Assembly: GCA_035559595.1 (NCBI GenBank)
Contig: DATMBF010000017.1
Coordinates: 1 to 41,489, forward strand
DNA: 41,489 nucleotides
Origin: DATMBF01 sp035559595
Lineage (GTDB): Bacteria > Bacteroidota > Ignavibacteria > UBA10030
Direction of reading: 5' to 3'
Each line of letters starts with the position of its first letter. Position 1 is the stretch's first letter. Below the pieces are notes generated by a model, which had not been told where the DNA came from, made no database searches, and saw nothing but the letters and a program-made list of their open reading frames with translations. This document shows positions 7,985 to 15,870 of this stretch, in pieces. A program made the position numbers and the translations under genes.

Positions 7985-10900
7985 ATGCGAAAGCTCGGCG
8001 GTGGAATATTCTTTTTTCTCTCGCTTGCGCTTCTCTCCGAGACGACCGGACAAACTCGAAGTCCTTACCGGCTTGAACTCTATCGGCCGTTCGGCAGAAC
8101 ATTCCTCGCCGAACAACCGCAACGCTTTACCGATACGGTTCGCGTCTTAGCTCTTCTGATCGACTTCCAGAAAGAAAACCCTGATGACCCTCGCACCTCA
8201 GGTGACGGCACATTCCAACTGGCACCAACAACCGCCAGGATGATCGACCCCCCTCCGCACGATTCACTCTACTTTTTCTACAAGCTCAGCTTTCTCGAAA
8301 ACTACTTCCGCAAGGTTTCAAACGGACAGTTGATCCTGCGGGGGAAGATTCTTGGTCGCGTGACTGTCTCGAAGGTGATGAGCGCATATACGCCTTCCGG
8401 ACCGGGAAGTGGACTCAAAAACCTTGCAGATCTTGTCATCGAAAGCTGGCAGAAGGCTGATTCTGCTTTTGCAGGATTTCCATTTTCGTCATACGATGCG
8501 TTTATTGTTTTTCACGCGGGTGTTGGCCGTGACATCAACCTTGTGAGTCTCCTTGGTTTCGATCCCACCCCAAATGATTTGCCGTCGGTGTTCCTTGGCT
8601 TACAGGGGATGAGAACCGCACTCAGCGATCCTGGCTTCACTGGCATTGCTGTGAGCGGCGGAAGCTTTCGAATCACCAATACGATTCTCTTACCTGAAAC
8701 CGAGACCCGTATTCTCTCCCTCGGTGGCCGAACTGATACTCTGCACCTCAGTATGAACGGTCTTCTGGCAGCCTCGTTCGGGAGTTTTCTGGGATTACCC
8801 GATTTGTTTGATACCAACACAGGCCGCTCGGGCATCGGTCAGTTTGGTCTTATGGATGGAGCCGGAATCTTTGCGTACAACGGCCTCTTTCCGCCGGAGC
8901 CTTCCGCATGGGAGAAGATCTATCTGGGATGGGTAACGCCAATCGACATCACTGCAGACTCCGCAACGATTACACTTCCCGCAGTGGGATTGACCTCCAT
9001 CGGCCAAGACACGATATATAAAATTGCCATCAGTCCCAGTGAGTATTTCTTGATTGAGAATCGCAATCGCGATCCTTTAGGTAACGGGCAGCGGCTCACG
9101 ATTCGCGAGAATGGCGCTACGACGACACGAACGTTTCTGAGCGATTCGTCGGGATTTCGCTATGATAATGTGAGCAGGATCTCCGGATCGGTGATCGATG
9201 TTGAGGATTTCGATTGGGCATTGATCGGGAGAAAAGAGTTGGGATATGATTTCGAAGGCGGGGGAGTGTTGATTTGGCATGTGGACGAAGAGATTATTCA
9301 AAGCAATCTTGCGTCAAATTCGGTCAATGCGAACATCAATGCACGGGGGGTCGATCTTGAAGAGGCAGATGGCTCCCAGGATATTGGACAGGCCTATGAA
9401 TTCCTGCAGCCCGGCGATGGAACACAATCCGGGAGTCCCCTCGATGCCTGGTTTGAAGGGAATGTTACGCAAATCTACAAGAACCGGTTTGACAACACTA
9501 CACATCCAGACAGTCGGAGCAATTCGGGAGCGTCAACATTGATTTCCATCAAAGACTTCAGCAGGCGCTCGCCGAGAATGTCCGCAAAGGTCGCTATCGG
9601 TGATGTCTCAATGACGCGCTTGGAGGCGTTCAGACGCACGTTGGGGGGGATCGGAAATCCGGCGACGATTTCGTCAACGTCAATTGTCGTGACCAACGGA
9701 AGTGCCGTGTTTGTGTTTCAACCCAATGGTGTGTCGAAGACTGTAGACCCCTCCGGTCTTCTTTCTTCAAGCGGTGGGGCATTTCCCGTTGCGATGACAA
9801 AGGGAGCGTCCGGTGAGGATGTCATAGTCGGTGCACAGGATAGCACGCTGTACATTTGGAACGCAACAGACTCGGATGGCGACGGAGTTTACAACATTGT
9901 CACGCAGACAACCCTTACATTGGGCAATATCACAACCGCTCCTATGATTATCGATTCCGTTGGGACAAAACTCATTGTTGTGGGAGGTGCCTCGGGATCA
10001 CTGTGGAAGGTTACACTCGGAGGAACATTCTGGAGCGTCCAGAATGTTTCTTCCTCTTCTATCACCTCCATGGTTTGGTTACCACCAACCGGAACTTCAG
10101 CGGGGGTTGTGACAGTGTCTTCAGGAGGGAGACTCTATCAAGGGTCACAATCGGTACTTCTCTCAACAAACTCCGAATGGCTGATTGCGGGTGGGGTGAA
10201 TGTATCCGGACAATTCATCGTTGCTGTTGAAAAAGGAGGAGATCGGGTGCTCGCGTACGATCGGTCGCTCACCACAATGCTCTTTGGAAAGAGCTATCCG
10301 GATGTCGCGTTTCGATCTGTTGTCGTGGCTGACATCGATCAGGATGGAAGTCAGGACATTGTTTGCGTCGCACCGACCCAATTGATAGTTCTCAATCGCT
10401 TGGGTTCTCCGCTGGATGGTTTTCCTGTTCGTGCGCCCATCCTGCCTCATCGGCAGGCAGGTAGCCAGGAATTCTCCTCCTCTGTGAACATTGTCAGTGC
10501 GTCAGCAGGCGGCACAGAAATTTCGGTCTTAACGACATCGGGCTCTCTCCACGTCTATGATTCGCGCGGTAGGCTCAAAGCCCCTTTTCCGTTTCAAATC
10601 AGCCGGTCAGGGCATGGGTCTTTGGGCTACTTCAAAACTGGCGTTAACAGGTTCGGAATTTTGTCGGTCTCGGATTCCGGAGACGTTGAGGCATGGGAAC
10701 TTTCGCGGCCGTATGATTCTACCGCGGTTGTGTGGGGACAGCACCTTGCGAAAGCGGACCACACAAATTTCAATGGTTCCCTCATTTTGACGCCCGGGCC
10801 GACGAGAGAGTTTTTTCCGCGCGATCGCGTCTATAACTGGCCGAATCCTGTTTACGGGTCAACGACACAAATCCGTTTCTTTTGCAGCGACGACGCACGG

Positions 10901-11092
10901 GTAAACGTGAAGATCTTCGATCTCAATGGAACAACAATCACCGAGCTCCACGGCCAGGCAGTCGGTGGTATTGATTCTGAGATCACCTGGGACGTGAGTA
11001 ACATCGGCAGCGGAATTTATTTTGCACGCGTTGAAGCGGTTGGAGTTGGTGTCAGCGATGCGACGATAATCAAGATTGCAGTGGTGAAGTAG
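7985..11092 (+). CDS. Exported M6-like protein with degenerate active site, FG-GAP-like repeats and T9SS sorting tail
   Basis: About 1035 residues. A signal peptide (MRKLGGGIFFFLSLALL) is followed by an M6 (immune inhibitor A-like) domain at about 30-530, recognised from LGLPDLFD, GIGQFGLMDG and GGGVLIWHVDE. Where M6 enzymes have HEFGH, this protein reads ASFGS: A263, S264 and S267 replace both zinc histidines and the catalytic glutamate, while the third-ligand aspartate (D273) remains. It is therefore predicted to be proteolytically inactive. Residues about 540-920 hold beta-propeller/FG-GAP-like repeats, for example VVVADIDQDGSQDIV. The last 85 residues (NWPNPV...SGIYFARV) are a type-A T9SS sorting domain. 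The ATG at 7985 is chosen for its GAGGG eight bases upstream and clean signal peptide. ATG 7970 or GTG 7949 are alternatives. Confidence 0.8.
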   Translation: MRKLGGGIFFFLSLALLSETTGQTRSPYRLELYRPFGRTFLAEQPQRFTDTVRVLALLIDFQKENPDDPRTSGDGTFQLAPTTARMIDPPPHDSLYFFYKLSFLENYFRKVSNGQLILRGKILGRVTVSKVMSAYTPSGPGSGLKNLADLVIESWQKADSAFAGFPFSSYDAFIVFHAGVGRDINLVSLLGFDPTPNDLPSVFLGLQGMRTALSDPGFTGIAVSGGSFRITNTILLPETETRILSLGGRTDTLHLSMNGLLAASFGSFLGLPDLFDTNTGRSGIGQFGLMDGAGIFAYNGLFPPEPSAWEKIYLGWVTPIDITADSATITLPAVGLTSIGQDTIYKIAISPSEYFLIENRNRDPLGNGQRLTIRENGATTTRTFLSDSSGFRYDNVSRISGSVIDVEDFDWALIGRKELGYDFEGGGVLIWHVDEEIIQSNLASNSVNANINARGVDLEEADGSQDIGQAYEFLQPGDGTQSGSPLDAWFEGNVTQIYKNRFDNTTHPDSRSNSGASTLISIKDFSRRSPRMSAKVAIGDVSMTRLEAFRRTLGGIGNPATISSTSIVVTNGSAVFVFQPNGVSKTVDPSGLLSSSGGAFPVAMTKGASGEDVIVGAQDSTLYIWNATDSDGDGVYNIVTQTTLTLGNITTAPMIIDSVGTKLIVVGGASGSLWKVTLGGTFWSVQNVSSSSITSMVWLPPTGTSAGVVTVSSGGRLYQGSQSVLLSTNSEWLIAGGVNVSGQFIVAVEKGGDRVLAYDRSLTTMLFGKSYPDVAFRSVVVADIDQDGSQDIVCVAPTQLIVLNRLGSPLDGFPVRAPILPHRQAGSQEFSSSVNIVSASAGGTEISVLTTSGSLHVYDSRGRLKAPFPFQISRSGHGSLGYFKTGVNRFGILSVSDSGDVEAWELSRPYDSTAVVWGQHLAKADHTNFNGSLILTPGPTREFFPRDRVYNWPNPVYGSTTQIRFFCSDDARVNVKIFDLNGTTITELHGQAVGGIDSEITWDVSNIGSGIYFARVEAVGVGVSDATIIKIAVVK

Positions 11093-11094
11093 TC

Positions 11095-11748
11095 ATGAGG
11101 AGCAAGAGAGTAGTGATAATCTTCGTAGCGGTTTTGTTGGGGTGTGAGAGGGAGATTTTCCTTATCGATGGCGGCCCTCTTCAAGGATACCAGATAGAAG
11201 GGCTTGTGGTCGATCGGTTGAATACGCCAATGCGCGATGTCGATGTGGTGCTCCACTATAACTTTTCCTATGTCGATAATGGTCCCGCCCCCTCTAAGAG
11301 CTACACTGTCACTGATCCCAACCAGATTATTGTCGTAGCGGTGTACGACAGCGAAGGCCAGCAAGTGAAGACGTTATATGCCGGCACATACAATACAGGA
11401 TCCATGACGGTTCTCTGGGACAAAAAAGACGCTCAGGGCCGTGATGCGCGGAGCGGAGTTTACACGATTCGTTACATGAAAGACGGTCAGACCGTGCATT
11501 CGTACGACGAGGTCGTTACGGGAACCGTCACGGCGAAAACCGATTCGTTGGGGCGATATATCATCCCGCGATCGAATCTACCTGTCGGCTATTATCCAGT
11601 CTATTTCTCAAGCACCGGTGGGAATTACCCCGGCAACTATCGGATTACCAACCAGGTTCTGCTTGAATTCTACGCCGGCGCACGCGTCCGGTTGGTCTAT
11701 GTAACTCTCGCGCGCAACCAGGTCACCCGCTACGACGTAAGCTTCTGA
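11095..11748 (+). CDS. Lipoprotein with FlgD-like module nested in a carboxypeptidase-regulatory-like domain
   Basis: The 217-residue protein has a lipoprotein signal ending in VLLGC (lipid cysteine C17). A carboxypeptidase-regulatory-like fold begins at about residue 30 (GYQIEGLVVDRLNTPM) and appears to resume at about 145 (VTAKTDSLGRYIIPRSNLPVG). Between them, about 68-135, sits what reads as a complete FlgD/T9SS-tail-like Ig module: VAVYDSEGQQVKTL, then VLWDKKDAQGR and SGVYTIRYMKDG. The start ATG lies two bases after the previous stop, so translation is probably coupled. Function is unknown; a cell-envelope binding or scaffold role is inferred only from the fold and its position in the porUV locus. 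Confidence 0.7.
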   Translation: MRSKRVVIIFVAVLLGCEREIFLIDGGPLQGYQIEGLVVDRLNTPMRDVDVVLHYNFSYVDNGPAPSKSYTVTDPNQIIVVAVYDSEGQQVKTLYAGTYNTGSMTVLWDKKDAQGRDARSGVYTIRYMKDGQTVHSYDEVVTGTVTAKTDSLGRYIIPRSNLPVGYYPVYFSSTGGNYPGNYRITNQVLLEFYAGARVRLVYVTLARNQVTRYDVSF

Positions 11749-11754
11749 CAAACG

Positions 11755-14700
11755 TTGAAAACCCTCCCTTCACTGGTTTCTCTTCTTTTCCTTTATGCGA
11801 TCCATCTCTGGGGTCAAGATGGCGAGTTTCCGCACCCTGAATTAGAATGGCGAACGATCGAGACTCCGCACTTCTTCGTGCATTACCACGAAGGGGCAGC
11901 GTGGACTGCCCAGCAGGTTGCGTCGATCGCTGAGGCTGTTTATCAACCTATCACGGATCTCTATGGTCATCGACCTGATTCACGAGTAAGCATCGTCGTG
12001 CGCGATCATGACGACTACTCGAACGGTGCGGCGTATTTCTACGACAACAGGATCGAAATCTGGGCGCCCGCGCTCGATTTCGAGCTGAGGGGGACTCATC
12101 CCTGGCTTCTCAATGTAGTCACACACGAGTTTGCTCACATCGTTCAGATCCAAACGGCGATGAAGATGGGGCGAAGAGTACCGGCGATCTATTTCCAGTG
12201 GCTCGGTTATGAGGCGGAGCGGAGACCGGATGTGCTGTACGGATTCCCTAACATCATCGTGTCGTATCCGCTCTCGGGCTTTCTCGTCCCAAGCTGGTTT
12301 GCAGAGGGTGTTGCTCAGTACAATCACCCCGATTTGAAGCATGACTACTGGGATTCTCACCGGGACATGATTCTGCGCTCCGCGATCCTCGATGACGTGG
12401 TTCTCTCGTGGGAAGAAATGGCTGTCTTCGGAAAGACAAGTTTGGGAAACGAGCAATCCTACAACGCCGGCTTCTCCATTGTAAAGTTTATCGCAGAACG
12501 TTATGGTGTTGAGAAGCTCACTGAAATATCGAAGAGGTTAAGCAAGCTACCGAGAGTGACAATTGATGGAGCCGTCGAGGAGGTCTTGGGAAAAAGTGGT
12601 GAAGAGCTGTACAAAGAATGGAAAGAAGAACGATACAGGCACTATAACGGATTTGCCCGGAAACTCAATGCCAAACGTATCGAGGGGGAACTGGTGGAGG
12701 AGGAGGGGTTTGGAAATTTCTATCCGTCATTCAGTCCGGATGGGCGAACGCTGGCTTATATTTCCAACAAAGGGCGTGATCACTTCGGGCAGAGTTCGAT
12801 CTATTTGTATGACCTTGAAGGGAAAACGAGTCGAAAAGTTGTTAACGGAGTGCGATCGACCGTTTCCTTTTCGACGGATGGTCGGTATCTCTATTATTCA
12901 AGACTGAGCAGAAACAACCCTTACGGTTCGAAATTGTACGACCTCTATCGGTATGATTTACAGAATGAGAACGAGGAGCGTCTGACTCAAGGCCTGCGTG
13001 CGTTCAATCCCCAAGTCTCACCAGACGGAAAACAGTTGGTTTTTGTTCTTGGAAAAGATGGCAGCACAAACATCGGTGTTTGCGATATCAACGGGCAACA
13101 TGTTCGGCAAGTGACCTCTTTTTCAAAAGGTGAACAGGTGTTCACCCCCTCCTGGTCACCGGATGGGAACGAGATTGCCTTTGGCTTCTCGACAGGTCAT
13201 CGGCAATCGCTGGCAGTCATCCAAACGAGTGGCGAGAGTCTCCGTGTGCTTATCGGTGGTGTTGATGCCCGAAATCCAAGATACTCTCGTGACGGTGAGC
13301 GGATCTACTATGCCTCTGATGCCAGTGGGGTTTTTAATCTCTATTCCTATTACCGATCGACCGAAGAGGTTGAGCAATTGACCAATGTTGTCGGCGGTGC
13401 ATTCGTTCCGGCTGTGAATGATCGAGGAGATATTGCTTATGCACTCTATACATCGGATGGCTACAAGATCGCGTTAACCGCGAACGGTTCGGGGTTGATG
13501 CGTCCTGAGCGGAGAGCGCCTCGTCTTATCGATCATAAGGGACGTGATGAGGAAAGCGTGGACGCGGTTGAGCCGTTGAAGCATTCCTCCTTTGAATCAA
13601 AGCCGTACCGTAATGTCTTTACGAGTCTCTCGCTCATTCCGCTTGTGCGCGTCGATAATTATAATCCTAAGAATAAAGGGGTCGACATTGTCAAAGGCGG
13701 ACTCTATTTCACCTCTTATGATATGCTCGATAAGCTCTCCCTCTTCGGTGGCGCAGCGATCAATCGCAAGTTGGAAAGAGACCTCTTCTTTATCGTTGAG
13801 TACAAGGATCATCTCCCACTTTTCTATCAGCTTGGTTTGTACCCAATTGTCTCCGTTGAGCTTTACAATCTGACGCGAAAAACAACAAATACTCTCGAGC
13901 TTCCGCCTCACCCCAATCCTATTCCCATCGATATCACGTATAATCTTTTCGAGTTCGATGTCTCTCTCCGGCACAAGCTCTGGAGTGAACAGAATGATCT
14001 CAGAATGATGTACACGCTGAGTCGCTACGGAGCGGATATCGGTTCATTTGTCAACCCGAATGATTTTTCGCTCAATCCCGGATTCCGGAACCGGTACTTC
14101 ATCGGTAACACACTCTCGGCGATGTTTCGACACAATGGCGTTATCCCTTCTGTCGATTCCGAAATCAATCCGGTCGGCCGTTCCATTGTGCTGCGCTACA
14201 GTTACGAGTTCAGTAAGTTCAATGTCGATGGGGATTTTGAAGTGTTGAATGGACTGCTCGTTCCGCGCTACACGCTGTTTCGGTTTCACCGGGGAGAAGT
14301 GGCGTGGAGAGAGTACCTTGCTCTTCCGCTCCGACGACATACGTTGTCACTCGGTTTTCGAGCAGCAACGACCTTCCGAAAGAGCGTCGACAGCTTCTTT
14401 GATTCGTACCTAGGCGGTTTCGTCGGCATGAAAGGATATCCATTTTACGCACTCGGCGGCAATGACCTTGCGTGGCTGAATCTCACTTACAGATTCCCGA
14501 TCTTTACAAAGATCCAGACCCGCTTAGCGCAGTTCTATTTCACAAAGCTCTATGCCTCGGTCTTTGCCGATGTGGGCGACGCGTGGACGGGCCGCCCGCC
14601 GGCGATACGCAACTGGAAAACCGATGCCGGTTTCGAGCTCCGGCTTGAAGCATTTTCGTTCTACGCCTATCCCACTCGCTTCTTCTTCAGCGGGGCGTAT

Positions 14701-14853
14701 GGATTCAACCGTTTCACGCGCACCATCAACAATAGTACCGTCGAGTACGGCAAAGAGTGGAGATTCTACCTTGGAGTCCTGTTCGGTTTTGAATTGGGTC
14801 AGGTGGCACGTGCAAGGTGGTATGACGGTGAACCGAATGCTTTCTCGTGGTAA
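11755..14853 (+). CDS. Peptidase MA-like / TolB-type propeller / outer-membrane barrel fusion protein
   Basis: 1032 residues. The only plausible start is the TTG at 11755, six bases after the previous stop, giving signal peptide MKTLPSLVSLLFLYAIHLWGQ. Residues about 30-260 resemble a gluzincin (peptidase MA-like) domain, with HEFAH at 124-128 and a downstream glutamate in WFAEGVAQ (E184) as the likely third zinc ligand. Residues about 305-590 contain several PD40/TolB-like blades (FSPDGRTLAYIS, VSPDGKQLVFV, WSPDGNEIAFG, YSRDGERIYYA). From about 620 to the end the protein is rich in alternating strands. It has FVGMKGYPFYALGGN and FADVGDAW, resembling the last strands of BamA/Omp85-type surface barrels. 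It is probably an outer-membrane protein carrying a periplasmic or surface peptidase and propeller. Substrate unknown. Confidence 0.75.
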   Translation: MKTLPSLVSLLFLYAIHLWGQDGEFPHPELEWRTIETPHFFVHYHEGAAWTAQQVASIAEAVYQPITDLYGHRPDSRVSIVVRDHDDYSNGAAYFYDNRIEIWAPALDFELRGTHPWLLNVVTHEFAHIVQIQTAMKMGRRVPAIYFQWLGYEAERRPDVLYGFPNIIVSYPLSGFLVPSWFAEGVAQYNHPDLKHDYWDSHRDMILRSAILDDVVLSWEEMAVFGKTSLGNEQSYNAGFSIVKFIAERYGVEKLTEISKRLSKLPRVTIDGAVEEVLGKSGEELYKEWKEERYRHYNGFARKLNAKRIEGELVEEEGFGNFYPSFSPDGRTLAYISNKGRDHFGQSSIYLYDLEGKTSRKVVNGVRSTVSFSTDGRYLYYSRLSRNNPYGSKLYDLYRYDLQNENEERLTQGLRAFNPQVSPDGKQLVFVLGKDGSTNIGVCDINGQHVRQVTSFSKGEQVFTPSWSPDGNEIAFGFSTGHRQSLAVIQTSGESLRVLIGGVDARNPRYSRDGERIYYASDASGVFNLYSYYRSTEEVEQLTNVVGGAFVPAVNDRGDIAYALYTSDGYKIALTANGSGLMRPERRAPRLIDHKGRDEESVDAVEPLKHSSFESKPYRNVFTSLSLIPLVRVDNYNPKNKGVDIVKGGLYFTSYDMLDKLSLFGGAAINRKLERDLFFIVEYKDHLPLFYQLGLYPIVSVELYNLTRKTTNTLELPPHPNPIPIDITYNLFEFDVSLRHKLWSEQNDLRMMYTLSRYGADIGSFVNPNDFSLNPGFRNRYFIGNTLSAMFRHNGVIPSVDSEINPVGRSIVLRYSYEFSKFNVDGDFEVLNGLLVPRYTLFRFHRGEVAWREYLALPLRRHTLSLGFRAATTFRKSVDSFFDSYLGGFVGMKGYPFYALGGNDLAWLNLTYRFPIFTKIQTRLAQFYFTKLYASVFADVGDAWTGRPPAIRNWKTDAGFELRLEAFSFYAYPTRFFFSGAYGFNRFTRTINNSTVEYGKEWRFYLGVLFGFELGQVARARWYDGEPNAFSW

Positions 14854-15787
14854 AAACCGTATCTTTTCCGAGTTGAAAACACTTTCTATCATATTCTCTC
14901 TCTTACTATTTCTTGATTCGCGGGCAATCAGCCAGTTCAAAGGAGGGAGCTCGCATCAGGAAGCAGTTCTCACAGGTCATCTCCGTTTTGATCTTGAGCA
15001 GTTTGCTCGCGGTGAGCAGGACTCAGCCCGCATCGGCTCCAAAGCTTCTCAAAGGAAATCGCCTTTGTATGCGGGATTGATGTCTGCGGCGATTCCGGGC
15101 GTCGGCGAGATTTATGCGGGATCCTTTTGGCGCGGCACAGCATTCATTGCGGCCGAAGCGGCACTGTGGGTTTTCTATGCAAGCTACGAAGGGAAGGGAG
15201 ATGACCAGACGAGGCTTTTCCAGCAATTTGCTGATGAGCACTTTTCCGTCGTTCTCTATGCGCAATGGATGCAGCAATACGCGGCAGTCCTGAATCCAAA
15301 CATCGATCCGGCAGATTGTTCGGGCATTGTCATCAGCAACGATCCGAATCTGAAACCCTGGGATCGGATCGATTGGGCAAAATTGAATCGCTGCGAAGAA
15401 GCGATCGGAGCGCGCACAGGAACTGGTTTTACTCATCGGCTTCCTCGACGCCCCGAACAGCAGTATTATGAGCTCATCGGTAAATATGAGCAATACAGCT
15501 CGGGCTGGGATGACGCGAATGTCGATCCGTCAAACTATCTCACCAACCTCTCGGCACGCTTCCTCGCATATCGCGATATGCGTGGAAAGGCAAACGACTT
15601 CTACAACATCGCCACAACGGTCTCGTACGTCCTCGTTGCCAATCATCTTCTCAGCGCCCTTGACGCAGCCTGGGTAGCGTCTCAATACAACCGCTCACTT
15701 TCGCTTCGGGCCCACCTTCAACCTACATCCCGCCCGTTGGGATTCGTTGAGTTCGTCCCGACGGCATCGCTAAGACTGGATTTTTGA
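14837..15787 (+). CDS. DUF5683-like exported or membrane protein
   Basis: The 316-residue protein overlaps the previous gene by 17 bases if the ATG at 14837 is used. A TTG at 14873 would instead give MKTLSIIFSLLLFLDSRAIS, a compact signal peptide much like that of the preceding gene. After the signal there is a polar stretch. Then comes the recognisable DUF5683 core, SPLYAGLMSAAIPGVGEIYA, followed by a hydrophobic helix (GTAFIAAEAALWVFYA), and near the C-terminus a further hydrophobic segment (ATTVSYVLVANHLLSALDAAW). Proteins of this family are common in Bacteroidota and have no established role. It is the last gene of the porUV-linked run. No hairpin terminator was found before uvrA. Confidence 0.7.
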   Translation: MLSRGKNRIFSELKTLSIIFSLLLFLDSRAISQFKGGSSHQEAVLTGHLRFDLEQFARGEQDSARIGSKASQRKSPLYAGLMSAAIPGVGEIYAGSFWRGTAFIAAEAALWVFYASYEGKGDDQTRLFQQFADEHFSVVLYAQWMQQYAAVLNPNIDPADCSGIVISNDPNLKPWDRIDWAKLNRCEEAIGARTGTGFTHRLPRRPEQQYYELIGKYEQYSSGWDDANVDPSNYLTNLSARFLAYRDMRGKANDFYNIATTVSYVLVANHLLSALDAAWVASQYNRSLSLRAHLQPTSRPLGFVEFVPTASLRLDF

Positions 15788-15870
15788 GGTCACCGAGGTT
15801 GAGCTTTCCGGTTGCTTTTTCGGCTTTCCTCGCCTAAGTTGCAGGTTTCACCGGTCCTCTTTCGAACGTT

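Noticed and set aside
7052..8122. Long minus-strand reading frame (356 codons) across porV and the next gene
   Set aside because: It spans two real genes on the other strand and shows no signal peptide, motif or ribosome site.
14552..14836. N-terminal extension of the DUF5683 gene into the preceding gene
   Set aside because: Out-of-frame shadow of the barrel-coding region, rich in Arg/Ser; the signal peptide lies after 14837.
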